A stretch of DNA of 64,000 bases from Micromonospora sediminimaris (GTDB lineage: Bacteria > Actinomycetota > Actinomycetes > Mycobacteriales > Micromonosporaceae). The stretch's first letter is position 1; every line of letters starts with the position of its first letter. The stretch lies in NCBI GenBank assembly GCA_900112325.1, contig FOLJ01000012.1, positions 1 to 64,000 of the forward strand, in the 5' to 3' direction. Made by a program: the position numbers and the translations under genes. Shown one piece after another: positions 49,659 to 60,000 of this stretch. The notes under the pieces were generated by a model, which was not told the origin of the DNA, ran no database searches, and worked only from the letters and a program-made list of their open reading frames with translations.

Positions 49659-51499
49659 CGGGAAAGGTCTCCTTGCAGTGCACCAGCGCGGGCTTCGCTG
49701 TCGTCGGCGACGGCCGACTGCTGGGTCCGCCAGAAGGCGGCGAACTTTCCGTCCCGGGCGAGCAGGTCGGTCGGTCTGCCCTGCTCGACGACCGCTCCGT
49801 CCTCCAGCATCACGACGAGGTCGGCGTCGGCGATGGTCTCCAGACGGTGGGCGATGACCAGAACGGTCCGGTCGCGCAGCGTCGCCAGGGTCTGTCGTAC
49901 CGCCTGGTCTGTCTGCGGGTCCGCGAAGGCGGTCGCCTCGTCCAGTACCAGCACGGGCGTGTCGGCAGCCAGGGCACGCGCGATGGCGATGCGTTGCGCC
50001 TCACCACCGGAGAGCTTGACCTCCTCGCCGATCACGGTCTCGTAACCGCGGGGCAACGCGAGTACGCGGTCGTGGATGTGCGCCAGCTGGGCGGCGCGCA
50101 TCACGTCCTCGGTGGTCGCGTGCGGAACCGCCAGCGCGATGTTGTCCGCGACCGACGCACGCAGCAGCCGGACGTCCTGGAGGACGAAGGAAACTCGACG
50201 GTAGAGCTCTCGACTGTCGATGTCGCGCAGGTCGACGCCACCGAGGCGCACCGAGCCGTCCGTCGGGTCGAAGAACCGGGGCAGCAGTTGCACAAGCGTG
50301 GACTTTCCGCTGCCGGACGGCCCGACCACCGCGGTGAGCGTGCCCGGTTCCAGTGTCAGGTCGATCCCGCGCAGCACCTCTGGGCCGTCGTCGTCGTAGC
50401 TGAACCGGACGTCCCGCAGCTCCACCCGATTGTCCTGTGGGGTGGCCGGACGCGCGGGCTGCGGCAGCGTCCCCACCCCGAGGACCTCCCGGATGCGGCT
50501 CACCGCACGGCCGGCTGCCTGCATGTCGTCGAAGCCGTGGCCGAGGGCCGCGACCGGAGCGGTCAGCCCCAGCCCGAGCAGCAGGAAAGGGAGCAGGTCC
50601 ACCGCGGCCATGTCGCCGGCGGTGATCCGCACCGTGCCGCCGATCAGGACCACCAGCAGCACGAAGGGCGGCGACAGCGCCAACTGCATGCCGGCGGCGA
50701 CGGCGGAGACGCCGCGTACCCAGCGGGTGAAGATGTCGACGAACTCGTCGGCGGCGGTGAGGAACTTGCGGTGCGCACGCTCGGAGCCGCCGAACGCCTT
50801 GACCACGGCGATGCCCTGCACGAACTCGACGACGGAGGTGGCGATGCGGCCCATCGCCGCGTCGAAGTTCTGCTGCTCGCGGGTACGCGCCGGAGTCATC
50901 AGCAACGGAACGTGCGCGATGGCCAGCACCACGGGGATCAGGGTGATAAGGGTGAGCCGCCAGTCGACGGTCAGCAGGTAGACCAGCGACACCAACGGCA
51001 CGACGAAGGCGGAGACCAGTTCGCCGGGAGCGTGGGCGATGAACGGGTGCACGGCGGCGACGTCGTCACCGACCACCTTCGCCAGCTCGCCGCTGCGGCG
51101 GCGGGAGAGCCAACCGATGGGCGCCTGACCGAGGCTGCGGGCCAACGCCCGGCGCAGCGACAGCTGCACCTTGCCGTCGAGGACGTGACCGAGCCCCGAC
51201 GACGCGCCGGTGAAGACCAGTCGGACGAACAGACCGATCGCGCCGAGGATCACGAAGGTCCATACCCGGTCGGTGTCAACCGGACCGGGCGACAGCAGGG
51301 CGCGCCCCAGCTCGATCACCGCGAACAGCGGTGCCAGACCGGCGACGGCGCCGATGACCTGCAGGACCACGACGACCGCGAAGCTCGGGGCATGGGCGCG
51401 CAGCAACGGCCCCGTGTTCACCGGCTGCCGTCCCGTGGGAGTGCCTCCCGATGACGGCGTGGACTGCTCTCCTGCCTCAACGGAGTGGGTCGCACTCAT
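49655..51499 (-). CDS. ABC half-transporter, membrane-ATPase fusion (YbtP/IrtA-like)
   Basis: 614 residues from the ATG at 51499, preceded by GGGAGAG; a frame extension of nine residues has no such site. Exporter-fold membrane domain, then an ATPase with Walker A VVGPSGSGKSTLVQLLPRFF, signature VKLSGGEAQRIAIARALA and Walker B VLVLDEATAFADPQTDQ. It lacks the siderophore-interacting reductase domain found at the N-terminus of IrtA. The 64-base gap upstream holds a TetR-type operator core, hinting at an internal promoter for the transport genes. Confidence 0.93.
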   Translation of the reverse strand: MSATHSVEAGEQSTPSSGGTPTGRQPVNTGPLLRAHAPSFAVVVVLQVIGAVAGLAPLFAVIELGRALLSPGPVDTDRVWTFVILGAIGLFVRLVFTGASSGLGHVLDGKVQLSLRRALARSLGQAPIGWLSRRRSGELAKVVGDDVAAVHPFIAHAPGELVSAFVVPLVSLVYLLTVDWRLTLITLIPVVLAIAHVPLLMTPARTREQQNFDAAMGRIATSVVEFVQGIAVVKAFGGSERAHRKFLTAADEFVDIFTRWVRGVSAVAAGMQLALSPPFVLLVVLIGGTVRITAGDMAAVDLLPFLLLGLGLTAPVAALGHGFDDMQAAGRAVSRIREVLGVGTLPQPARPATPQDNRVELRDVRFSYDDDGPEVLRGIDLTLEPGTLTAVVGPSGSGKSTLVQLLPRFFDPTDGSVRLGGVDLRDIDSRELYRRVSFVLQDVRLLRASVADNIALAVPHATTEDVMRAAQLAHIHDRVLALPRGYETVIGEEVKLSGGEAQRIAIARALAADTPVLVLDEATAFADPQTDQAVRQTLATLRDRTVLVIAHRLETIADADLVVMLEDGAVVEQGRPTDLLARDGKFAAFWRTQQSAVADDSEARAGALQGDLSR

Positions 51500-51516
51500 C
51501 GCTCTCCCGTCCCTAT

Positions 51517-51535
51517 TTTCAAACACGTTCGAGAA
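51517..51535. promoter_or_regulatory. TetR-type operator core upstream of the ABC genes
   Basis: TTTCAAACACGTTCGAGAA, in the 64-base gap between the imide reductase stop and the ABC start. Its core AAC-R-CGTTCGA-R-AA matches the site at 42483-42496 upstream of the MFS exporter, differing only by purine exchanges. This suggests that one TetR regulator controls both export systems. Confidence 0.5.
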
Positions 51536-51563
51536 TTACTCTACCCCGAACCCATCCACCGAG

Positions 51564-52691
51564 CTACCGTGAACCGGCATGCCGCGAATGAACAGGTTGT
51601 GGCGCGCCGCGGAGATCGGTGACCACCAGCGGGTCACCCGGATCCGGGGCAGCCACCTCGGGATAGCCGAGTGCCTCGGTCAGCTCCTTCCAGGCGGTCG
51701 CGACGGCCAGGTGTCGCTGGCCGCCCCGCAACGGGTCCACGCCCGCGTCGATCCGGTCGCGCAGGTCGTCGAGGGCGGTCAGCACACCGTCCCCCCACAG
51801 CTCACGCACCACGCCCGACCAGGTGGGTGTCTCTGCCGGGCCCACGTAGTCCGCGGTGGGTCCGAGCACGTCCGACCACCGCGTGTCGGTGGCCGCCGCG
51901 CCCGTGAGGAAGACGCCCGCCGGATCCGCCGGGGTACGCAGCACCGGATTCCACAGCACCGGACCATGGGTGTTGGCCAGCATCAGGTTGCCGGCGTCGG
52001 TGCCGACGGTGACCCGGTGCAGCAGCAAACTCGTGCTGTCGTCGCCCGCCTGCAACCGGTTCTCCACCCGCAGCGTCAGCGGTACCCCGGCGACCTGCCC
52101 GTCCACGCTGGTCAGCGGCCGGCCGGTCCGGCTGCCGACAGCCGCCAACGACCACGGCCGCAGCCCGTCGAAGACCTCGGCGAGGATGTCCAGCAGGTCG
52201 AAGCAGACCTGCACCGCACACACCGCGTCGACGAAGACCGGCTTGCGCAGCCGGACCAGCGTGCGGGCAGCGGCGATGAACTGTCGGACCGGCTGCACAT
52301 GCGGGTAGAAGGTGTTGACCACGTACTGGGCCCCGGCGCGGCGCGCCGCCCGCAGGCAGTCCGCCAGCTCCGCCGGGTGCACCGGATGTTCCTGAAGAAC
52401 GTGGATGCCCCGGTCGAGCAGTGCCTTGGCCAGCTCGACACCCGGCCCACCGCCGACCGCGGTCGACACCACGACGCAGGCGGCGTCGATGTCGCGGGGC
52501 AGGTGGGCGACCGAGGAGTACAGCGGGACGCCGTACTCCTTCGCCAACGCCACCGACCGGGTGCTGCCCCGGGCCAGGATGCCGGCGAGTTCGAACCGCG
52601 CCGGGGCGCGGGCAATTGCCGACAGGTAGACCTGGCCGAACCGCGTTCCGCACACGACGACGCGCATCGGGCCCAACGCAGGGCCGCTCAC
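51564..52691 (-). CDS. Thiazolinyl imide reductase (Irp3/PchG family)
   Basis: 375 residues. The GTG at 52691 overlaps the NRPS 2 stop by four bases (GTGA). The NADPH-binding start MRVVVCGTRFGQVYLSAIAR has the C-G-T-R-F-G loop typical of Irp3/PchG, and HVLQEHPVHPAELADCLRAA is a second signature. The family reduces a carrier-bound thiazoline to a thiazolidine during yersiniabactin and pyochelin assembly. Its translational coupling to NRPS 2 fits reduction of one of the two rings while the intermediate is still on the enzyme. This gene is strong evidence that the product is of the thiazoline/thiazolidine class. Confidence 0.93.
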   Translation of the reverse strand: MSGPALGPMRVVVCGTRFGQVYLSAIARAPARFELAGILARGSTRSVALAKEYGVPLYSSVAHLPRDIDAACVVVSTAVGGGPGVELAKALLDRGIHVLQEHPVHPAELADCLRAARRAGAQYVVNTFYPHVQPVRQFIAAARTLVRLRKPVFVDAVCAVQVCFDLLDILAEVFDGLRPWSLAAVGSRTGRPLTSVDGQVAGVPLTLRVENRLQAGDDSTSLLLHRVTVGTDAGNLMLANTHGPVLWNPVLRTPADPAGVFLTGAAATDTRWSDVLGPTADYVGPAETPTWSGVVRELWGDGVLTALDDLRDRIDAGVDPLRGGQRHLAVATAWKELTEALGYPEVAAPDPGDPLVVTDLRGAPQPVHSRHAGSR

Positions 52692-55600
52692 CGGCGAGCC
52701 TCCAACGCCGCGAGCACCGTCGCCACCTGCGACGGCTGGAGACAACTGAAATGGTCACCAGGGACGTCGACGACCGTCAGTTCACCGAGACAGACCTCCG
52801 GCCAGAAGCGGGTCGCCTCGGCGCCGGCCCCCGGCAGCAGATCCCCGACCACCGTGGGCCGCAGGAGGGTGACGTCTGCGGCGTAGGGCTCGGGTTCGTG
52901 CCGCGCCACCGCCCGGAGGGTCCGCACGAAAAGGGTGTGGGCCGCCGCCACCCGCTCCGGGCCACCCCACGACGGGTCCCGGTCGGCGACAGCCTGATGC
53001 AGCTGGGCACGCCTTTCGGCGGTGGGGCGCCGCCCGAGGGCGCAGAACCGCTCGGCGACCGCGGTCAACTGCTCGTCACCGGTCAGTCGTCCGAGCGCAC
53101 CCGCCGGCACCACTCCCGGCGAGTCCGCCAGCACGGTCATGATCGCCCGGTCGACGACCGCCTCGTCGACGGCCCAGCCGAGGGCCGCCGGGTCGACGCC
53201 GGCCGCCCGCGCGAAGGCGTAGTCCTGTATGAGTTCGTCGTCCACCCGGTACGGAACGCGGTGTCCGGACAGGACCGTCAGTCGCACCGTCGTCCCGGCC
53301 TCGCTCAACGCCCTGGCCAGTTCCAGGGCGATCGAGGCACCGAGGCAGTAGCCGATCAGCTCGACGTCGTCGAATCCGGCGGCCCGGATCTCACCCGCGT
53401 AGCGTACCGCCAGGTCCTCGACCAGGGTGGCGTCGTCGATCTCGCCGGTCGCGCCGCTGTCCGGCGCGACGAGGCCGAACACCGGCCCGCCCGCGCCGAG
53501 CCCGCCGGCCACCGCCCGCAGCGCCGTGAGGGTGCCCGTGCCGTCGTGCACGAGCAGCCGCACCGGCCCCTGGGCCGCGCCGCCGAGCGGGACCAGTGAC
53601 GACCGTCGCGCCGTGGCGGCCGCCACCGGCTCCGGCGCCGGCTCCGACGCCAACCGCGCCGCCAGGCCCGCGACCGTCGGCTCGTCGAGCAGGGCGCGCA
53701 GCAGTACGTCGAACGGGAACCGGGCGGCCTCGGGCAGCTGTTCACGCAGTTGCCCGACGAACCGCGCCGCCAGCAACGAGTTGCCGCCCGCGTCGAAGAA
53801 CCCCAGCTCCCGGCTCGGCGGCGGACCGCCGAGCACCTCACCCCACAACTGGGCGAGGTGCTGCTCGACGCCCGGACGTGGCGGTTCGGTCCGCCCGGCG
53901 GGCACGGCGGTCGGCGTGGGCGTCGACTCCAGCAGCCGCTTGCGGTCGACCTTCCCGTTCGCGGTCAACGGCAACGCCTCGACGACACGTACCCGCGCGG
54001 GAACCATGTACGCGGGCAGCCGCTCGGCCACCCACGCGACGACCTCGGCGGGCTCGACCGTGCCGGGCGGTCGCTGCGGCACCACGAACGCGACGAGCGC
54101 GCGTTCGAGCGTGTCGTCGCCGGACGCCAGGACCACGCAGGTGCTGACCGAGGGGTGCTCGCCGAGCACCGCCTCGATCTCGCCCAGCTCTATCCGGTGG
54201 CCACGGATCTTGACCTGCTGGTCGGCCCGGCCGAGGAACTCGATCTCTCCGTCGGGAAGGTACCGACCCAGGTCACCGGTGCGGTACAGCCGCTCCCCCG
54301 TCTCCGGGTGGCGGATGAAGCGCTCGGCGGTGCGCGCCGGGTCGTTGAGGTAGCCGTCCGCCAGGCCGACACCCGCGATGAACAGTTCACCGGCGACCAG
54401 ATCGGGGCGGTCGCGCAGCGCGGCGTCGAGCACGTGGAAGCGTTGGTTCGCCAACGGCAGTCCGTACGGGATGCTGCGCCAGTGTGGATCGACCGTCCGG
54501 ATGCGGTGGTAGTTCGACCAGATCGCCGCCTCCGTGGCCCCGCCCAGGCTGACCAGTTCGGCGTCGGGCACGTGCCGTGCGGCGTGTCCCGGCAGCGACA
54601 GCGGGATCCAGTCTCCGGACAACAGCGCCAGACGCAGGCTGGACAGGGCCGTGGGTTCCACGTCCAGGTAGTGCATCAGCATCTGCAACTGCGCGGGAAC
54701 CGAGTTCCACAGCGTGACACCGTGGGCGGCCACCATCGCCGCCCAGTGTGACGGGTCGCCACGCCGCGCCGGGTCGGGCAGCACCAGCGCGGCGCCACGG
54801 GCGGGCGGGCCGAACAGGTCGTAGACGGACAGGTCGAAACTCAACGCGGCGAGCCCGAGAACCCGGTCGGAACCGGTGACGTCGAAGCGCTCGTTGATGT
54901 CGTGCACCGTGTTGGTGGCGGCCCGGTGGCTGATCATCACACCCTTGGGCGTCCCGGTCGAACCCGAGGTGTGCATGACGTAGGCCAGTCCGGTCTGCTC
55001 CGGCCCGGAGTCGGTCGGGATCTCCGACAGCGGCACCGGCGGCGCGCCGGTCACATCGACGCCGGCGACCTCGGCCGGCAGCGTACCGACCGACGCGCCC
55101 GCGACGACCGCGAACCGGGCGCCGCTGTCGACGAGGATGCGGTCCCGGCGCACAGCGGGCTGACCGATGTCCACGGGTACGTAGACGCCGCCGGCGAGGA
55201 GCACGCCGAGCACACCCACGACCTGCTCGCACGACTTGTCGATCAGGACGCCGACGAGGTCGCCGGGCCGGCATCCCGCGACGCGCAACCGTTCGGCGAC
55301 CCCGGCCGCGCGGGCCAGCCAGTCACCGTAGGTCATCGACCCGGCGGCGTCGATGACCGCCACCCGGTCCGGATGCTCGCGCGCGTAGGCGACCAGCGGC
55401 TCGTGCAGCAGGCCAGCCGGCACGGGCGCGTCGGTCGCGTTCGCGGCGGTCCGGCGGGCTCGTTGCGGGCTCGGCAGCGGCTGCGGATCGACCGCAGCCC
55501 ACGTGGTGTCGTCGGCGGCCAACTGGTGCAGCAGGTGCACGAACGCGGCGAACATCTCGTCCACCACGTGTTCGGGGAAGACTCCCTCCCGGACATCCCA

Positions 55601-57013
55601 GTTCATGTCGAGGCCACCGAACTGGTCGCCCACCTGGCAGTCGATCCACACCTGCGGGGTCTGGCTGACCCCGTACACCGGCCTCGGCTTGCGGCCGGCC
55701 ACCGACGGTTCGCCGCCGCCGACCCCGATCGCGCCGGTGAACACCACCGGCAGCACCGCCGCGGCGTCGCGGCCGCGACGCCGGGCGAGCTCGCGCAGCA
55801 CCTCCACGCCGCTGAACAGCCGGTGGTCGAGGTCGTCGAAGACCCGCTCGCCGAGGGCACGCGCCCGGTCGGCGAAGCTCGTACGCCCCGGGCAGTCCAC
55901 GGCGAGCACGCTCAGCGAGGTGAAGTCGCCGAGCAGGTGGTCGACGTGCGGATGCAGCGGCATCCGGTTGAGTACCGGCAGCCCTACGCAGAAGCGGTCG
56001 TTGCCGCTCCAGCGACCGATCGTCTCCGTGTAGGCGGCCAGCACGGCGTTTGCGGGGGTGATGCCGTGTCCGGCGGCGCGCGCCTTCAGTGACCGCCACA
56101 CCCGGTCGTCGACGGTGGCCGCCAGGCGGCGGAACCGCGCCGGTGCGGTGACCGGGTCATGGTCGTCGCGCAGCGGGAGCGCCGGGGCACCGGGCAGTTC
56201 GTCGACGCGCGCGAGCCAGTACGCGCGGTCCCGGCTGTACCGGGAGGTGTCCCGCAGCCGACGTTCGGCGAGGACGTAGTCCCGGAAGGTGGCCTCCAGC
56301 GGAGGCAGGACGCAGTCCGGCTGCCGGTAACGGCGGTCGAGTTCGGCCAGCACACGTTGCAGGCTGAGCCAGTCCAACGCCATGAAGTCCACGGAAACGT
56401 GCAGCACGCTACGGTCGGCGGCCAGGGTGAGGCGCAGCTCGTACATCGGCCGCTCGCCGGTGGGGTGCACCCGGTGCGACAGCTCGTCGCGCACCCCGAC
56501 GATCGTCTGTCGTACGGCGTCGGCCGGCGCCCCGCGCAGGTCGGTCACCGTGAGGCCGGTGCGCGGTGGCGCGGGCAGCACCCGCTGGGAGCCGTCCTCC
56601 TGGATGACCGTCCGCAGGGCGTCGTGGCGGCGTACCAGGCCGTCCCACGCCTGCCGCATCCGCTCCGGGTCGATGTCCGCCGGGTACTCGAACTCCTGGT
56701 AGAGATGGCAGGAGACGCCGCCGTAGGCGAAGGCCGGGTTGCGTCCGAAGAGATAGGCCGACTGGATGTCGGTCAGCGGAAAGGGCTCGTCCCGCGCCTC
56801 CGGTTGGTCCCGCCACACCGGGTCGAGCTGCTCGGCGGCGTTGCCGGTGGTGTCGGACATGCTGGCCAGCAGCTCGGCCTTGCTCTGCCGCAGCCGGGTG
56901 AGCAGTTCGTCGGTCATGCTGCCGCGGGGAGCACGGAACCGCAGCTGCTGGCCCTCCCGCCAGACCCGGATGCCGGCGCTGGCGAACTCGTCGAGCAGGT
57001 CGCTGGCGTTCAC
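52688..57013 (-). CDS. NRPS 2: docking-Cy-A(Cys)-PCP-TE
   Basis: 1441 residues. The GTG at 57013 overlaps the NRPS 1 stop (GTGA). Domains: TubC-type N-terminal docking (1-52, SDLLDEFASAGIRVWREGQQ); heterocyclisation (78-510) with D-x4-D at D209-D214 (VDFMALD); adenylation (535-1030) with HTSGSTGTPKG, specificity residues D727, L728, Y731, N770, then L, S, L, I, W, the classical cysteine code, and A10 lysine K1021; PCP with S1079 (DAGGNSLLA); thioesterase (1150-1441) with GYCLGAS at 1221-1227, where C1223 takes the usual serine place, and H1421 (PGDHFS). It adds and cyclises a second cysteine and releases the product. Unlike PchF it has no embedded methyltransferase. Confidence 0.95.
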   Translation of the reverse strand: MNASDLLDEFASAGIRVWREGQQLRFRAPRGSMTDELLTRLRQSKAELLASMSDTTGNAAEQLDPVWRDQPEARDEPFPLTDIQSAYLFGRNPAFAYGGVSCHLYQEFEYPADIDPERMRQAWDGLVRRHDALRTVIQEDGSQRVLPAPPRTGLTVTDLRGAPADAVRQTIVGVRDELSHRVHPTGERPMYELRLTLAADRSVLHVSVDFMALDWLSLQRVLAELDRRYRQPDCVLPPLEATFRDYVLAERRLRDTSRYSRDRAYWLARVDELPGAPALPLRDDHDPVTAPARFRRLAATVDDRVWRSLKARAAGHGITPANAVLAAYTETIGRWSGNDRFCVGLPVLNRMPLHPHVDHLLGDFTSLSVLAVDCPGRTSFADRARALGERVFDDLDHRLFSGVEVLRELARRRGRDAAAVLPVVFTGAIGVGGGEPSVAGRKPRPVYGVSQTPQVWIDCQVGDQFGGLDMNWDVREGVFPEHVVDEMFAAFVHLLHQLAADDTTWAAVDPQPLPSPQRARRTAANATDAPVPAGLLHEPLVAYAREHPDRVAVIDAAGSMTYGDWLARAAGVAERLRVAGCRPGDLVGVLIDKSCEQVVGVLGVLLAGGVYVPVDIGQPAVRRDRILVDSGARFAVVAGASVGTLPAEVAGVDVTGAPPVPLSEIPTDSGPEQTGLAYVMHTSGSTGTPKGVMISHRAATNTVHDINERFDVTGSDRVLGLAALSFDLSVYDLFGPPARGAALVLPDPARRGDPSHWAAMVAAHGVTLWNSVPAQLQMLMHYLDVEPTALSSLRLALLSGDWIPLSLPGHAARHVPDAELVSLGGATEAAIWSNYHRIRTVDPHWRSIPYGLPLANQRFHVLDAALRDRPDLVAGELFIAGVGLADGYLNDPARTAERFIRHPETGERLYRTGDLGRYLPDGEIEFLGRADQQVKIRGHRIELGEIEAVLGEHPSVSTCVVLASGDDTLERALVAFVVPQRPPGTVEPAEVVAWVAERLPAYMVPARVRVVEALPLTANGKVDRKRLLESTPTPTAVPAGRTEPPRPGVEQHLAQLWGEVLGGPPPSRELGFFDAGGNSLLAARFVGQLREQLPEAARFPFDVLLRALLDEPTVAGLAARLASEPAPEPVAAATARRSSLVPLGGAAQGPVRLLVHDGTGTLTALRAVAGGLGAGGPVFGLVAPDSGATGEIDDATLVEDLAVRYAGEIRAAGFDDVELIGYCLGASIALELARALSEAGTTVRLTVLSGHRVPYRVDDELIQDYAFARAAGVDPAALGWAVDEAVVDRAIMTVLADSPGVVPAGALGRLTGDEQLTAVAERFCALGRRPTAERRAQLHQAVADRDPSWGGPERVAAAHTLFVRTLRAVARHEPEPYAADVTLLRPTVVGDLLPGAGAEATRFWPEVCLGELTVVDVPGDHFSCLQPSQVATVLAALEARR

Positions 57014-60000
57014 ACCGCACCCTCTTCGAAGTCCTCGGTGGTGTCCCAGCCGGCGGGGCTCGTGCCACCCGTCGCCTCGCGCAGCTCGTCGATGAGCGCG
57101 CTCAGGCCGGCGACCGTCGCGGCCCGCATGACGTCGCGCATGGGCAGCTCGACGCCCCACGCCCCCCGTACCTCGGCGACGAAGCGGGTGGCGAGCAGGC
57201 TGTCGCCGCCGAGCCGGAAGAAGTTCTCGTCGCGACCCACGGCGTCCAGACCGAGCAGCTTGGCCCAACGGTCGGCGACGAACGCCTCGGTGCCGCCCCT
57301 CGGCGGGGCGCCCACGTCGCGTGGACGGTCGACCGCCTGTTCGAGGACCACCTGGATCCGTCGCCGGTCGACCTTGCCGTTGGCGCTGAGCGGCAGCGCG
57401 GGCAGCACGGCGACGTGGGCGGGCACCATGTGCTCGGGCAGCCGCTCCTCGGCCCACCGGCGCAACCGGTCCGGGTCCACGCCGCCGGTGGTGGCGGCGG
57501 GCCGGTCCGCGGTCAGCAGGATCTCGCCGGTGGCCTCGGTGCGCAGTACCCGTACGTCACTCAGCCCCGCCGCGCTCAGGGCGCGCGTCCAACGCTCTGG
57601 GCCGTGGAGCCAGCCGGCCGGCCCGTCACCGTCGAACCGGCCGGCCCGCGCCTCGAGCGGCAGCGCGGTCACCAGGGCCAGCGGCGTCGGGTGGGCGCGT
57701 TCGAGCAGGTACAGCCGGCCGCCGGCGGCGAGCAGGAGACCCATGGTCACCGCCGCCGTCTCCGGGTCGGACATCCGGTGCAGGACGTTGTTCGCCACGA
57801 CGGCGTCGAAGGTGTGTACGTGTGGTGCGGCGATGGCGTCTGTACCCTGCACCGCGACCCGGACGCGGTGCCCGCGCTCACGCAGCGACGCCTCCGCCTT
57901 GGCCAGGGTCGGCCGGGCGGCCCCGAGCAGCGTGTACTCGGCCGCGTCTCCGGGCAGTGCCGCCAGCAGCCGAGCCGTGCCGCGGCCGCTGTCGGGCTGC
58001 CACTCGGCCACCACGCGCGGCGCCGTGCCGCCACGTCCCGTCAGGTCGTGCGCGATGGCGGCGAGACACTCGGCGGTGGCGGGCATCAGGTCGTTGAGCG
58101 CCTCCGGGGCCAGTACCGGGTCGTCCAGCAACGCGGTGGCCTCGGCGGCACCGGACAGGATGGCCGAGTAGAGCGGCGCGGCCCACTCCAGGGCGGTCGT
58201 GACCGGTGCGAGACGGGTGCCGATCGTGTTGTCCCGGATCCGCTTGACCCACCGCGCGTCCGTGACCTCGGCCCACCTCGGCCCAGGCGCGTACCCGTCG
58301 GGTGTGTCGGACAGGACGTCACGGTGCGCCAGATAGTCGAGCCAGACGTCCACCACCGGCCGTTGCACGGCGCAGACCGTGGACGGTGGGTCCGCCGGCT
58401 CGATCAGCGGCGCGACGACCTCGGCCAGCAGGACCTCGACCAGCTGATGTTCGAGCAGCAGCGGGTCTTCCTCGGCCGCGCCGATGACAGGTGGCAGGAA
58501 TTCGTCGCCCGGTCGCCCGCTGCCGCGCTCGACGACCGGGAGACCGGAATCCGGCGCGGGCCCGCGCTCGACCACGGCGGCGACCACCTCGCGTCGGCCT
58601 TCGGTGACCACGACGGCGACGGCCTGAGCGACCTCGGGGTGCGCCTGAAGGCAGGACTCGATCTCGCCCAGCTCCACCCGGAAGCCGTTGATCTTCACCT
58701 GGTGGTCGAGGCGGCCCAGGAACTCCAGGTTGCCGTCGGGCCAGTACCGGCCCAGGTCACCGGTGCGGTACCAGCGCTCGCCATCCACCACCGGGAAGCG
58801 GGCCGCGCTCAACTCGGTGTCGCCCCGGTAGCCAAGCGCCACCCCGGCGCCGCCGATCCACAACTCGCCGGGCACCCAGTCGGGGCAGTCCCGTCCGCGG
58901 CTGTCCACCACGCGGAACTTCTGGTTCCGCAGCGGCGTGCCGTAGGGGATCGAGCGCCAGCCGGCCGGCACCTCGACGACCTCGAAGGAGTTCGACCAGA
59001 TCGCCGCCTCCGTGGCACCACCGAGCGAGATGAAGCGGCACCGTCCGTCGGTCGCGCCGGCCAGTCTGCCGGGCAGGTCGAGCCCGATCCAGTCACCGGA
59101 GAGCAGAGCGAGGCGCAGCGTGTCCGGAAGGTGGGCGTCGTCAGCGGCGGTGAGCAACATGTCCAGCAGGGCGGGGACCGTGTTCCAGATGGTCACGCCG
59201 TGCCGGCGACACAACCCCAGCCACTCGGTGGCGTCGCGCCGGCCCGACTCGGGTACCAGCACCGCGGCGCCGCCCACCGCGAGCAGCCCGAAGATGTCCC
59301 ACACCGAGAGGTCGAAGTCCAGCGCGGACACCGCCAGGACCCGGTCTGCCGGGCCAAGGTCGAACCGCTCGTTGATGTCCTCGACGGTGTTGACCGCCGC
59401 GCGGTGGGTGAGCTCGACTCCCTTGGGCAGGCCGGTCGAGCCCGACGTGAAGATCACGTACGCGGGGTCTTCGGGGTCGGCGGGCACCGGAGCGTCCAGC
59501 GGGTCGGCCCGCTCGGCGGCGTCGATGGTGAGGATCTCGGCAGCCACGTCGGCCGGGCCCAGCAGCCCGCTGCCGTCGAGGACGATCCGGGCACCGCTGA
59601 GTTCGAGGATGCGGGCCCGTCGCTCGGCGGGCTGGTCCACGCCGATCGGGACGTACGCCGCGCCGGCGGCGAGCACGCCGAGCACGGCCACGATCTGCGG
59701 TACGCCCTTGGGCGCCAGGACGGCCACGTACGACCCGCGGCCCACTCCGCGCCGGGCCAACGCCCCGGCGACGCGCAGGGCACGCGCGGCGAGTTCGTCG
59801 TGCGCCAGCGCCCCCTGCTCCCCCCACAGCAGCGCGGGCCGCCCGGCCCGGTCACCCGCCTCGGCGAAGAACCGCGTGTGCAGGAGGTTCTCGGTCATCG
59901 CCCGGGTCGACGAGTTGACCGCCGCGCGCGTGCGCCGCGATGCCGCCGGCAGAGCGATCTCCGGCAGCGCGCCCGTCCAGGCACCTGCGGCCAGCGCACG

